From: Clostridia bacterium
Lineage (GTDB): Bacteria > Bacillota_A > Clostridia > Oscillospirales > CAG-272
Reading direction: 5' to 3'
DNA length: 5,294 nucleotides
Assembly (NCBI GenBank): GCA_017462125.1
Contig: JAFTRQ010000140.1
Location: 1-5,294 of the forward strand
Made by a program: the position numbers and the translations under genes. Below the pieces are notes generated by a model that did no database searches, was not told where the DNA came from, and worked only from the letters and a program-made list of their open reading frames with translations. Below, one piece after another: positions 1 to 4,862 of the stretch. The first letter of the stretch is position 1, and each line of letters starts with the position of its first letter.

Positions 1-1
1 C

Positions 2-370
2 ATTGAAAATCTCGACCTTGACGGTGAGAATACCGATTATATGAGTCCTCGACGCTTATTTGAAACCTTGAGGGATTCCGGTGTGTTCTTTGACGCGGAT
101 AAATTTGAGGTTATGGAAGCCTACATAGAAGCACGCAGCTTTCGTGACTTTGAGGCTTTGGTCGAACAGAACGGCGAGAGCTGGGACGATGACATTCACC
201 TCTACAAAGGCTATGACTGGGAAGATTACGGACGCGAGCAATTCAGTAATTGCGGCTATGAATTTCCCGGCGATTTAGAAAACTATTTTGACTTTGCCGA
301 ATACGGAGAATCGTTCTCCCACAACGGAACGATTGAAACGTACAGCGGCGGCTTGATCGAAATTTATTAA
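2..370 (+). CDS. ardA: ArdA-like antirestriction protein, 5' end missing
   Basis: The reading frame is open from the left edge to TAA at 368-370, giving 122 visible residues. The ATG at 41 has no ribosome binding site and the frame continues upstream of it, so it is taken as an internal Met. The C-terminal half resembles the Tn916 Orf18/ArdA family. It has a WEDYGREQF segment, then a 'P-x-x-L-x-N-Y-x-D-F-x-x-Y-G' block (about 300 bases into the gene), and ends in GLIEIY, much like the ArdA ending. ArdA proteins are about 165-170 residues, so roughly the first 45 would lie outside the window. The family is known as acidic, elongated DNA mimics that bind and inhibit type I restriction-modification enzymes in the recipient cell during conjugation. 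The fragment is rich in Asp and Glu, as expected. Family assignment is by remembered similarity and the N-terminal domain cannot be checked. Confidence 0.7.
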   Translation: MENLDLDGENTDYMSPRRLFETLRDSGVFFDADKFEVMEAYIEARSFRDFEALVEQNGESWDDDIHLYKGYDWEDYGREQFSNCGYEFPGDLENYFDFAEYGESFSHNGTIETYSGGLIEIY

Positions 371-385
371 AAAGGAGATAAGACA

Positions 386-826
386 ATGACAAACCAATAT
401 CAGATCTTGAAGGACAGACAGCAAAAGGAATTTAACGCTTTCCCGATGGGCGCGGCGTTTAGTCAACAGCAATTCGCGGAAATGATGGCGAAATGGGGCT
501 TGCTCCCTACCGATACCGATAAGATCGTACACATCGGCGGTGGCTGCTATATCCGCAAGACAGACCGTGAAGCGTTCCACGCACTTGTGGAAAAGCTCGA
601 AAAAGAAAAAGAAGATGCACTCGCGGCAGATACGACCGGCGAAGGCATCATCAAAGATATGTTCCTTTACGAGCTTGGCAATCACGAATATTGCATTACA
701 TACGACCTTGAAGATACGCTGGACGCGGTAGGGCTTTCCGTTGATGAAATCAATGCGGACAAGCGGCTGTTGCGCGGACTTGAAAAGGCGCTTTCGCAGT
801 ATTTGAAGGATACGAAAAATTATTAA
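386..826 (+). CDS. Conserved small accessory protein of clostridial conjugative elements, function unknown
   Basis: Encodes 146 residues. ATG at 386 follows AAAGGAGAT (371-379) with 8 bases of spacing, and the gene begins 15 bases after the ArdA-like stop. The protein is soluble, with no signal peptide or membrane segment. The N-terminus (residues 1-35) is rich in Gln and Phe (QQKEFNAFP, FSQQQFAEM). The middle has a 'IVHIGGGCYIRKTD' segment (about 47-60) and then a Lys/Glu-rich helix (about 66-80). The C-terminal half carries YELGNHEYCITYDLEDTLDA. The NHEYCITYD segment looks like the conserved core of a family I have seen in mobile elements of gut Firmicutes, but I cannot name a biochemical role. 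Its position directly after an antirestriction gene makes a role in host takeover or anti-defence possible; this is inference only. Confidence 0.85.
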   Translation: MTNQYQILKDRQQKEFNAFPMGAAFSQQQFAEMMAKWGLLPTDTDKIVHIGGGCYIRKTDREAFHALVEKLEKEKEDALAADTTGEGIIKDMFLYELGNHEYCITYDLEDTLDAVGLSVDEINADKRLLRGLEKALSQYLKDTKNY

Positions 827-836
827 GGAGGCGGAT

Positions 837-1094
837 ATGGATACCTTACTAAATCTTTTGTATTACGGGCAGATCAATGAAGCTGATAAAAGCCCGAAAC
901 CGCCGACACCCGACAAAGAGCTGCAAACATACGATATTCTGTATGAATCGCTCAATGACGAGCAAAAGAAGCTCTTTACACAGTGGCAAAAGATGTATGC
1001 CGACAGGTTGGAGGTTCGCGTCGAATTTGCCTTTGAGCGAGGCTTCAAGCTCGGTTTCCATCTTGCCGAAGAAATCCAAAAATTTGACGTATAG
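837..1094 (+). CDS. DUF6809-like small protein, paralogue 1 of 3
   Basis: Encodes 85 residues. AAGGAGG at 825-831 overlaps the previous stop codon and sits 5 bases before ATG 837. The N-terminal signature is LLNLLYYGQIN (residues 4-14) and the C-terminal signature is RGFKLGFHLAEEI (68-80). Both recur in the genes at 1884 and 2183, with a variable acidic or polar middle. I match this pattern to the family I remember as DUF6809, small proteins of unknown function common in clostridial mobile elements. The predicted fold is mostly helical and cytoplasmic. Compared with the other two copies it is about four residues shorter between the two signatures and has Tyr-Tyr-Gly-Gln in place of Tyr/Asn-Gly-Asn. 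Function unknown. The family name is from memory and moderately sure; the paralogy is visible directly. Confidence 0.85.
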   Translation: MDTLLNLLYYGQINEADKSPKPPTPDKELQTYDILYESLNDEQKKLFTQWQKMYADRLEVRVEFAFERGFKLGFHLAEEIQKFDV

Positions 1095-1106
1095 GAGGAT
1101 CTGAAA

Positions 1107-1643
1107 ATGACATCTGTTCAAGAAATTTACGACGGTTATTTGCAAGTATGCGCCGAAAGGCGTAAAAACGATGAAAGGATATGCGATAAAGAACGCTCTA
1201 TCGCACGACTTCAAAAGCAGATCGAGCGTCTGGAAAGCAAGAAATACACAGGCGGTTGGGTGAAATGCCTACTTGAACCGCTTGCCGAACTTTTAATGCC
1301 CCTTTTGGGATGTGACAAGTATCGTATTCTCGGCCCGTTTGGGCTGAGAAACGAAACAAGCCTATGGTTCATAAAACCTAATTCCACGGCGCAGTATTGC
1401 GATTACAGCCTATCGTTCACCGTCAGATGTGAATACAACGACGATGATGACTACAAAGGCGTGTACTGCTCGCCATCAATGAAAAACGTGCGTCTGTTCT
1501 ACAATACGGGCAGGCGCACAAACATTTATCCGCAAGGCAGTATCGGAGAGCTGAACGGTTTTGACGTTATCGAAGCTCCACTGCCGGACGATGTGGACGA
1601 AATCATAAAAATACTGAAAGAACAGGAGAAATCGCAAAAATGA
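1107..1643 (+). CDS. Coiled-coil N-terminus protein of unknown function
   Basis: Encodes 178 residues. ATG 1107 is preceded by AGGAGG at 1093-1098, which overlaps the previous TAG stop. Residues about 15-46 are a charged helix with heptad-like Leu/Ile spacing (RSIARLQKQIERLESKK), a likely short coiled coil for self-association. The remainder looks like an alpha/beta domain with a RILGPFGLRNETSLWF segment (73-88), an acidic loop NDDDD (111-115), and a C-terminal acidic helix ending in a Lys/Glu/Gln tail. I associate the coiled coil followed by 'YRI-GPFGLR-ET' with accessory proteins of clostridial conjugative elements, but no function is known to me. There is no signal peptide. The final codons overlap the next start as ATGA, so translation of the next gene is probably coupled to this one. 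Confidence 0.85.
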   Translation: MTSVQEIYDGYLQVCAERRKNDERICDKERSIARLQKQIERLESKKYTGGWVKCLLEPLAELLMPLLGCDKYRILGPFGLRNETSLWFIKPNSTAQYCDYSLSFTVRCEYNDDDDYKGVYCSPSMKNVRLFYNTGRRTNIYPQGSIGELNGFDVIEAPLPDDVDEIIKILKEQEKSQK

Positions 1644-1903
1644 AAAACACCAAAGAAATCGACGCTATTATGACCGCTATTCACTGCATCAACGTAGTCA
1701 ACGAGCATCGGGATCCCGACATTATGAGGCTGACCGATTATTTCTTCCGCCGCGTGCTTGGCTACAATTCCAATCTCAAAACCATCTATTGCGTTGGGCA
1801 GACCAAAGAGACCATTATGCCCGTCCTGATGCAGTTGCTCGAAGAAGATACCGAATACAAAAAATACTTGGAGGAATACGCAAATGAAAAGAACACTCAT
1901 TGA
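1640..1903 (+). CDS. Small hypothetical protein, translationally coupled
   Basis: Encodes 87 residues. The ATG shares the ATGA at 1640-1643 with the upstream stop. An AGGAG (1624-1628, inside the upstream gene) lies 11 bases before the start, a slightly long spacing that fits termination-reinitiation coupling. The protein is mainly helical and contains HRDPDIMRLTDYFFRRVLGYN (written here as two parts: HRDPDIMRLTDYF and FRRVLGYN) and a C-terminal acidic helix (LLEEDTEYKKYLEEY). There are two Cys, no recognisable motif, no membrane segment. I do not recognise a family. Its 3' end overlaps the next gene by 20 bases in another frame. It is accepted as real because of the operon position, clean coupling and lack of any competing frame. 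Confidence 0.75.
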   Translation: MKNTKEIDAIMTAIHCINVVNEHRDPDIMRLTDYFFRRVLGYNSNLKTIYCVGQTKETIMPVLMQLLEEDTEYKKYLEEYANEKNTH

Positions 1904-2168
1904 TTTTTGGTACGGCAATATCAATCCGCAGGATCACAAACAGGACGATCCGCGCATAGCCGACCTTTTGAAGCTGATGGAGCGTAACCGTTCCGAGCTT
2001 AACCAGACCTTGAATGACAGCCAGCGCGAAAGCCTTGAAAAATATGAGGATTGCGCCAACGAAATGACCGGGTACTGTGAGCGTGATATTTTTATTTACG
2101 CTTTCCGTCTCGGAATGCGGCTGGCTATTGAGGCTCTTTCCGACGAAGAACCCGAAGATATACCGTAA
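1884..2168 (+). CDS. DUF6809-like small protein, paralogue 2 of 3
   Basis: Encodes 94 residues. ATG 1884 lies within the end of the previous gene (20-base overlap), with GGAGGA at 1870-1875 as ribosome binding site and 8 bases of spacing. It carries the same two signatures as the genes at 837 and 2183: LIDFWYGNINP (residues 5-15) and YAFRLGMRLAIE (72-83). It aligns with the 2183 product without any gap between Gly11 and Glu83, so G11, N12, I13, F74, L76, G77, L80 and E83 coincide. The tail after residue 84 is acidic (SDEEPEDIP). The centre is a polar helix with LNDSQRESLEKYED, matching LNDEQKKLFTQW in paralogue 1. Predicted helical, cytoplasmic. Molecular function unknown. Confidence 0.87.
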   Translation: MKRTLIDFWYGNINPQDHKQDDPRIADLLKLMERNRSELNQTLNDSQRESLEKYEDCANEMTGYCERDIFIYAFRLGMRLAIEALSDEEPEDIP

Positions 2169-2182
2169 AGGAGGAACAGAAT

Positions 2183-2452
2183 ATGAAAAATATGATTGAT
2201 GAATTATGGAACGGCAACATTCAGCCTTTGGAGGAAACGACGCCCACCGATGAAATGAAGGACGTTTCCCGCCATATCTCCCAGCGTACCGAAGCACTAC
2301 GCGAAATGCTTTCAGAGGACGGAACGGCGTTGCTTGAAAAGCTCGTAGATAACTTCTACGAATCTTCATCACTTCTCGCCCGCGAAGCATTCAGACACGG
2401 CTTTAAGCTCGGGGCGAACCTGATGCTTGAAATACGTAACACGGAGGAATAA
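2183..2452 (+). CDS. DUF6809-like small protein, paralogue 3 of 3
   Basis: Encodes 89 residues. ATG 2183 follows AAAGGAGGA (2167-2175), 14 bases after the previous stop. The N-terminal signature is MIDELWNGNIQP (4-15) and the C-terminal one is HGFKLGANLMLEI (72-84). Residues between them (LREMLSEDGTALLEKLVDN) correspond to the helix with LNDSQRESLEKYED in paralogue 2. It is adjacent to paralogue 2, as expected from tandem duplication, although the two have clearly diverged outside the signatures. Its last codons (ACG GAG GAA) supply the ribosome binding site of the next gene. Function unknown; helical cytoplasmic protein. Confidence 0.87.
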   Translation: MKNMIDELWNGNIQPLEETTPTDEMKDVSRHISQRTEALREMLSEDGTALLEKLVDNFYESSSLLAREAFRHGFKLGANLMLEIRNTEE

Positions 2453-2456
2453 GAAA

Positions 2457-2663
2457 ATGACCGAATTTAAGACAATGGCGCATATCCATTCCCTTGACGG
2501 AGCGATGGATGAAATCACCATTCTCGACAGCAGACAGGACGGTGCGCAAACGGTGTATATCGTGGACTATAAGGGAGTAAAATGCACTGCCATTTTTAAC
2601 TGGTTCGTGAATGCGTACTACGCAGACGATAAATACGGAATTATTAAGGAGGCAAGACAATGA
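2457..2663 (+). CDS. Small conserved protein with VKCTAIFN / YADDKYG motifs, function unknown
   Basis: Encodes 68 residues from ATG 2457. A longer frame opens at an in-frame start codon at 2427, but that would run through the previous gene's end; GGAGGA at 2443-2448 is placed 8 bases before 2457, which decides the start. The protein looks like a small beta-rich domain: an acidic first half (DEITILDSRQDG), a strand YIVDYKGVKCTAIFN (residues about 44-58), and FVNAYYADDKYGIIKE at the end. I recall 'GVKCTAIFN-FV---Y-DD-YG' as a pattern of small proteins in clostridial conjugative elements, without an assigned function. Its TGA overlaps the next ATG (ATGA, 2660-2663). Confidence 0.82.
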   Translation: MTEFKTMAHIHSLDGAMDEITILDSRQDGAQTVYIVDYKGVKCTAIFNWFVNAYYADDKYGIIKEARQ

Positions 2664-2917
2664 GCATTAAACAGGATATCCGAAACCGCATCAAAGACGC
2701 GATCCGTCATTACGATTTTGAAGAAGCGATCAGTAACGCGATGGACGAGATCGACATTGAGGAAATTATCACCAAGCGTCTGAAAAGAAGAATCGAAGAT
2801 ATGGACTTTGAGCCGTTGGTGTCGGGGCTGATCGAGGATGCCATCGACGAGCAGCTTGACGATATCGACATTGAGGGCGAGGTGCTGAACGCCTTGCAGG
2901 AAGAATTTGAGGTGTAA
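2660..2917 (+). CDS. Strongly acidic repeat-like helical protein, function unknown
   Basis: Encodes 85 residues. AAGGAGG at 2646-2652 precedes ATG 2660, which overlaps the previous stop by four bases. I count 26 Asp/Glu against 10 Lys/Arg, a net charge near -16. The sequence shows four copies of a short hydrophobic-Asp-hydrophobic-Glu unit: YDFEEAI (18-24), IDIEEII (31-37), MDFEPLV (48-54) and IDIEGEV (69-75). Residues 28-41 and 66-79 align over 14 positions. It is probably a set of amphipathic helices without a classical fold signature. Similar acidic proteins with Asp-Ile-Asp repeats occur in phages and conjugative elements. DNA mimicry is an attractive but unproven idea given the ArdA-like gene upstream. 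It could equally be a structural or protein-binding module. Confidence 0.83.
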   Translation: MSIKQDIRNRIKDAIRHYDFEEAISNAMDEIDIEEIITKRLKRRIEDMDFEPLVSGLIEDAIDEQLDDIDIEGEVLNALQEEFEV

Positions 2918-2921
2918 GCGT

Positions 2922-3455
2922 ATGAAAACAAAAACCACCGTTTTCTATAACGATACCGATTGCGCGAGCTTTGAAGCCACGAAAAACTATCTGTTTGAGA
3001 CCTTTGCCGAAGAAGAAGGCTGGGAGTCGGCAGACGATATTCCCGATTGCGTGGTCTATCACGAAATGGACGAAGATCGCAGACGCGAATGGGACGATTT
3101 CAGAGCCGATGTTGAACCCGTCTTTGCACAAGGCAGCTACCTCTTGACAGGTACTTGCGGCAGATGGGACGGGCCCGCGCAGGGCGGCAAATTTATACAT
3201 AGCTTTGATGATCTGCTTGACTGTATTCGCCATCTGGACTACGTAAAGTTCTATGATGAAAACGGTCATTTTTATATTTCCGGTTATCATCACGACGGCT
3301 CGGATCACTACGAGGTGAAAAGGCTGACGAAAAAGGGCTATGAGTTTGCAGACCGTAATTATTTCGCACACGACAGATATTTGCATACAACGATTATGCG
3401 GACTAACTTTTACTCGGCTCTGCCGCGCCTTGCACAGAGGCTTTACGGGGTGTGA
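2922..3455 (+). CDS. Conserved accessory protein with TGTCGRWDGP and HHDGSDHYE motifs
   Basis: Encodes 177 residues from ATG 2922. A TTG at 2907 in the same frame lies inside the previous gene; GAGGTG (2909-2914) about 7 bases before 2922 supports the ATG. The N-terminal third (1-66) is acidic, with EEEGWESADDIPD and EMDEDRRREWDDF. The core starts with LLTGTCGRWDGPAQGGKF (74-91), continues with a helix FDDLLDCIRHLDYVKFYDENG, then GHFYISGYHHDGSDHYEVKR (115-134) and LTKKGYEFADR. I recognise this core as one that recurs in clostridial conjugative elements and some phages, but no activity is known to me. The clustered His123, His124, Asp125, Asp128 and His129 could bind a metal; this is speculation from composition. 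No signal peptide or membrane helix. Confidence 0.86.
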   Translation: MKTKTTVFYNDTDCASFEATKNYLFETFAEEEGWESADDIPDCVVYHEMDEDRRREWDDFRADVEPVFAQGSYLLTGTCGRWDGPAQGGKFIHSFDDLLDCIRHLDYVKFYDENGHFYISGYHHDGSDHYEVKRLTKKGYEFADRNYFAHDRYLHTTIMRTNFYSALPRLAQRLYGV

Positions 3456-3458
3456 GAT

Positions 3459-3704
3459 ATGGGAAATATTACGAACAATCCTTACGGTTACAAGGTCTGC
3501 TATAAGGAAGAAGGTGCGGCGGAATACATAAGGCACTTTATGACCTACACCTACCGTCAAGCCGTTTCCGCTAAAGCCGGATATATTCGCTTCCCTCCGA
3601 GAGCGCGGGAGGACGGACATATTCTCAATAAACCGAAATGGGTGATCATCCCGATCAAACACTCCGAAGTACGTGCCGGCATCTGGCGCGAGGATCCCTT
3701 CTGA
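3459..3704 (+). CDS. Small conserved protein (GNITNNPYGYKVCY...REDPF), function unknown
   Basis: Encodes 81 residues and starts 3 bases after the previous stop. The ribosome binding site is weak (GGGGTGTGAG within 3447-3456), so translation probably depends on ribosomes leaving the upstream gene. The N-terminus NNPYGYKVCYKEEG and the stretch RHFMTYTYRQAVSAKAGYIR (25-44) followed by FPPRAREDGH look like a compact alpha/beta domain with many Tyr and Arg. The C-terminus is KWVIIPIKHSEVRAGIWRED, then Pro-Phe. It is less acidic than its neighbours. I recall close relatives in gut clostridial mobile elements but not a function. The last two codons and stop form part of the terminator hairpin at 3695-3725. 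Confidence 0.83.
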   Translation: MGNITNNPYGYKVCYKEEGAAEYIRHFMTYTYRQAVSAKAGYIRFPPRAREDGHILNKPKWVIIPIKHSEVRAGIWREDPF

Positions 3705-3725
3705 TACGAAGGGGCTTTTTTATTT
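3695..3725 (+). terminator. Rho-independent terminator embedded in a gene end
   Basis: Stem CCCTTC (3696-3701) pairs with GAAGGG (3708-3713) around the 6-base loop TGATAC; a T-G pair (3695/3714) can extend it to 7. Six T (3716-3721), then A and TTT, follow after one C. The stop codon of the preceding gene is the first three bases of the loop. It should end the long operon that enters from the left. Confidence 0.82.
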
Positions 3726-3730
3726 ATACT
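3701..3730 (+). promoter_or_regulatory. Possible sigma-70/SigA promoter for the pcfK-like/pcfJ-like unit
   Basis: TATACT at 3725-3730 is a 5 of 6 match to the -10 consensus. CTGATA at 3701-3706 is a 4 of 6 match to the -35, with an 18-base spacer. Transcription would begin near 3737, giving a leader of about 23 bases before ATG 3760. It overlaps the terminator hairpin. AT-rich sequence makes chance matches likely; the support is that a terminator lies just upstream and the next gene otherwise lacks a promoter. Confidence 0.35.
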
Positions 3731-3759
3731 GAAAAAATTATGAAATGGAGGTAACACAG

Positions 3760-4848
3760 ATGATTACATTGAACCTTACTGCAACCACTACCGAAGAAAA
3801 GGTACTGAAAGAATATTTGGAGCAGAACGTCAGCGAGATACTTGCCGATAAGATCAACAACGGTGTTCCCGTGGAGAAAGACGGCAAGCAACTGATCAGC
3901 CGTAAAACGCTTGCGGGCTTTATGAAGTTTGCTACCGAAGAAGCAAGAAAACAAGCCGAGAACGGAGCTACAAGCGCGTGTGTGCATAGTGACGTTGTTT
4001 TCGGCTGGGCGATCCACTACTTTGAAGAAGATAGCATCCTCGGTACGCTCTATAACGAGGACGGGACGGAGTACAAAGCTCCCAAGTCTGCACCGAAGCC
4101 GAAGAAAGCGGCTGCATCCACTACCGCAACCGATACCAAGACTACTACTCCCGCCGTTTCTGCTCCTGCACCTAAAAAGGCAAATCCCACGGGACAGCTT
4201 ACAATGTTTGACTTTATGGACGAGCCTGAAACGCCCGTTAAGGATGCAGAAGCTCCCGCCGATGAAGCCGCAGAGGATGCCGCCGTAGAGGTCACAGAAC
4301 AGCCCGTAGAGGTCGTTGACGACGAGGTGAAGGAAGATCCCGTTACAGAGGAAAAGCCGCCTGAAAAGCCTAAAATCCTGCCTCTGTACGAGAAGTATCA
4401 GCACTATCAGCAGGAGTTCCCGAACACCGTTGTAGCTATGCGCGTAGGTGACTTCTTTGAGATCTTCGGAGAGGCAGCCGTGACGGTTGCAAAGGAGCTT
4501 GAAATGACGCTGACGAGCCGAGACTGCGGACTTTCGGAGCGCGTTCCGATGATCGGTTATCCCTTCCACGTCGCAGATACCTACCGCGAGAAGATACGGG
4601 CGTTTGCCAATATCGCGGTGATTGACGGCGAGCAGATGAACTTCTATCCAAAGATTGAACCCGTCCAGCCCGAGCCTGTCGCTGTCCTTCCCGATAATTA
4701 CGCGGTTATCGAAGAAACCGGGGAGATCGTGGAGCTTCCTGCCGTTGAGGAACCCCAAGAGCCGCAGGGCGAAGATCCTTACGCCGATATGGATTTGATG
4801 TATAAAATCTATATGCTGCTCGATCAGAAAATTGATATTGTAAAGTGA
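3760..4848 (+). CDS. PcfK/AcrIIA9-like protein fused to a MutS domain I-like module
   Basis: Encodes 362 residues. GGAGG (3747-3751) lies 8 bases before ATG 3760, so this start is preferred over the in-frame ATG 3745, which overlaps that site. Residues 1-108 resemble the PcfK-like family of conjugative elements, to which the Cas9 inhibitor AcrIIA9 belongs (VSEILADKINNG, LISRKTLAGFMKFATEEA, HSDVVFGWAIHYFEED). Residues 109-205 are a low-complexity linker: first Lys/Ala/Pro/Thr, then GQLTMFDFMDE (145-155, a sliding-clamp-binding-like motif), then very acidic. Residues about 208-297 match MutS domain I: PLYEKYQHYQQEFPNTVVAMRVG (in part), GDFFEIF (230-236), LTSRD, and VPMIGYPFHVADTY (262-275). F232 and E234 align with the mismatch-contacting F36 and E38 of E. 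coli MutS. No MutS clamp, lever or ATPase domains follow. The C-terminus is acidic and ends in a short helix. Role is inferred: a DNA or replication-linked factor, possibly also anti-Cas9. Cytoplasmic. Confidence 0.85.
   Translation: MITLNLTATTTEEKVLKEYLEQNVSEILADKINNGVPVEKDGKQLISRKTLAGFMKFATEEARKQAENGATSACVHSDVVFGWAIHYFEEDSILGTLYNEDGTEYKAPKSAPKPKKAAASTTATDTKTTTPAVSAPAPKKANPTGQLTMFDFMDEPETPVKDAEAPADEAAEDAAVEVTEQPVEVVDDEVKEDPVTEEKPPEKPKILPLYEKYQHYQQEFPNTVVAMRVGDFFEIFGEAAVTVAKELEMTLTSRDCGLSERVPMIGYPFHVADTYREKIRAFANIAVIDGEQMNFYPKIEPVQPEPVAVLPDNYAVIEETGEIVELPAVEEPQEPQGEDPYADMDLMYKIYMLLDQKIDIVK
4195..4209 (+). other. Sliding-clamp-binding-like motif QLTMF in the linker
   Basis: Residues 146-150 of the PcfK-like protein read QLTMF, close to the bacterial beta-clamp-binding consensus QL(S/D)LF. 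It sits in a disordered, Pro/Ala/Lys-rich linker, the usual setting for such motifs. It is followed by an acidic DFMDEPE. The match is by eye; binding is inferred. Confidence 0.5.
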
Positions 4849-4862
4849 GGTACAATGTAATG
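4847..4862 (+). promoter_or_regulatory. Ribosome binding site with a start-stop (ATG TAA) before the pcfJ-like start
   Basis: GAGGT (4847-4851), overlapping the previous stop codon, is 8 bases before ATG 4860. Between them ATG TAA (4855-4860) forms a minimal start-stop frame whose last A is the first base of the true ATG. Its spacing to GAGGT (3 bases) is too short for efficient use, so its effect, if any, is probably small. Confidence 0.5.

Noticed and set aside
41..370. ATG at 41 as the true start of the ArdA-like gene
   Set aside because: No ribosome binding site precedes it, the frame stays open to the left edge, and the family is longer, so the gene is better read as cut by the window.
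2427..2456. Upstream in-frame start for the 68-residue protein
   Set aside because: It has no ribosome binding site and lies inside the previous gene; GGAGGA at 2443-2448 points to ATG 2457.
2769..3662. A 297-codon open frame on the minus strand
   Set aside because: It is antisense to three well-supported + strand genes with good starts and conserved motifs; the translation matches nothing I know.
3745..3759. ATG 3745 as start of the PcfK-like gene
   Set aside because: This codon overlaps the GGAGG that is ideally spaced for ATG 3760, and the family N-terminus fits a start at 3760.
4384..4650. A truncated mutS gene (true mismatch-repair protein remnant)
   Set aside because: The MutS-like module is in frame inside an intact larger gene with flanking linker sequence, which fits a domain fusion and not a decayed mutS.
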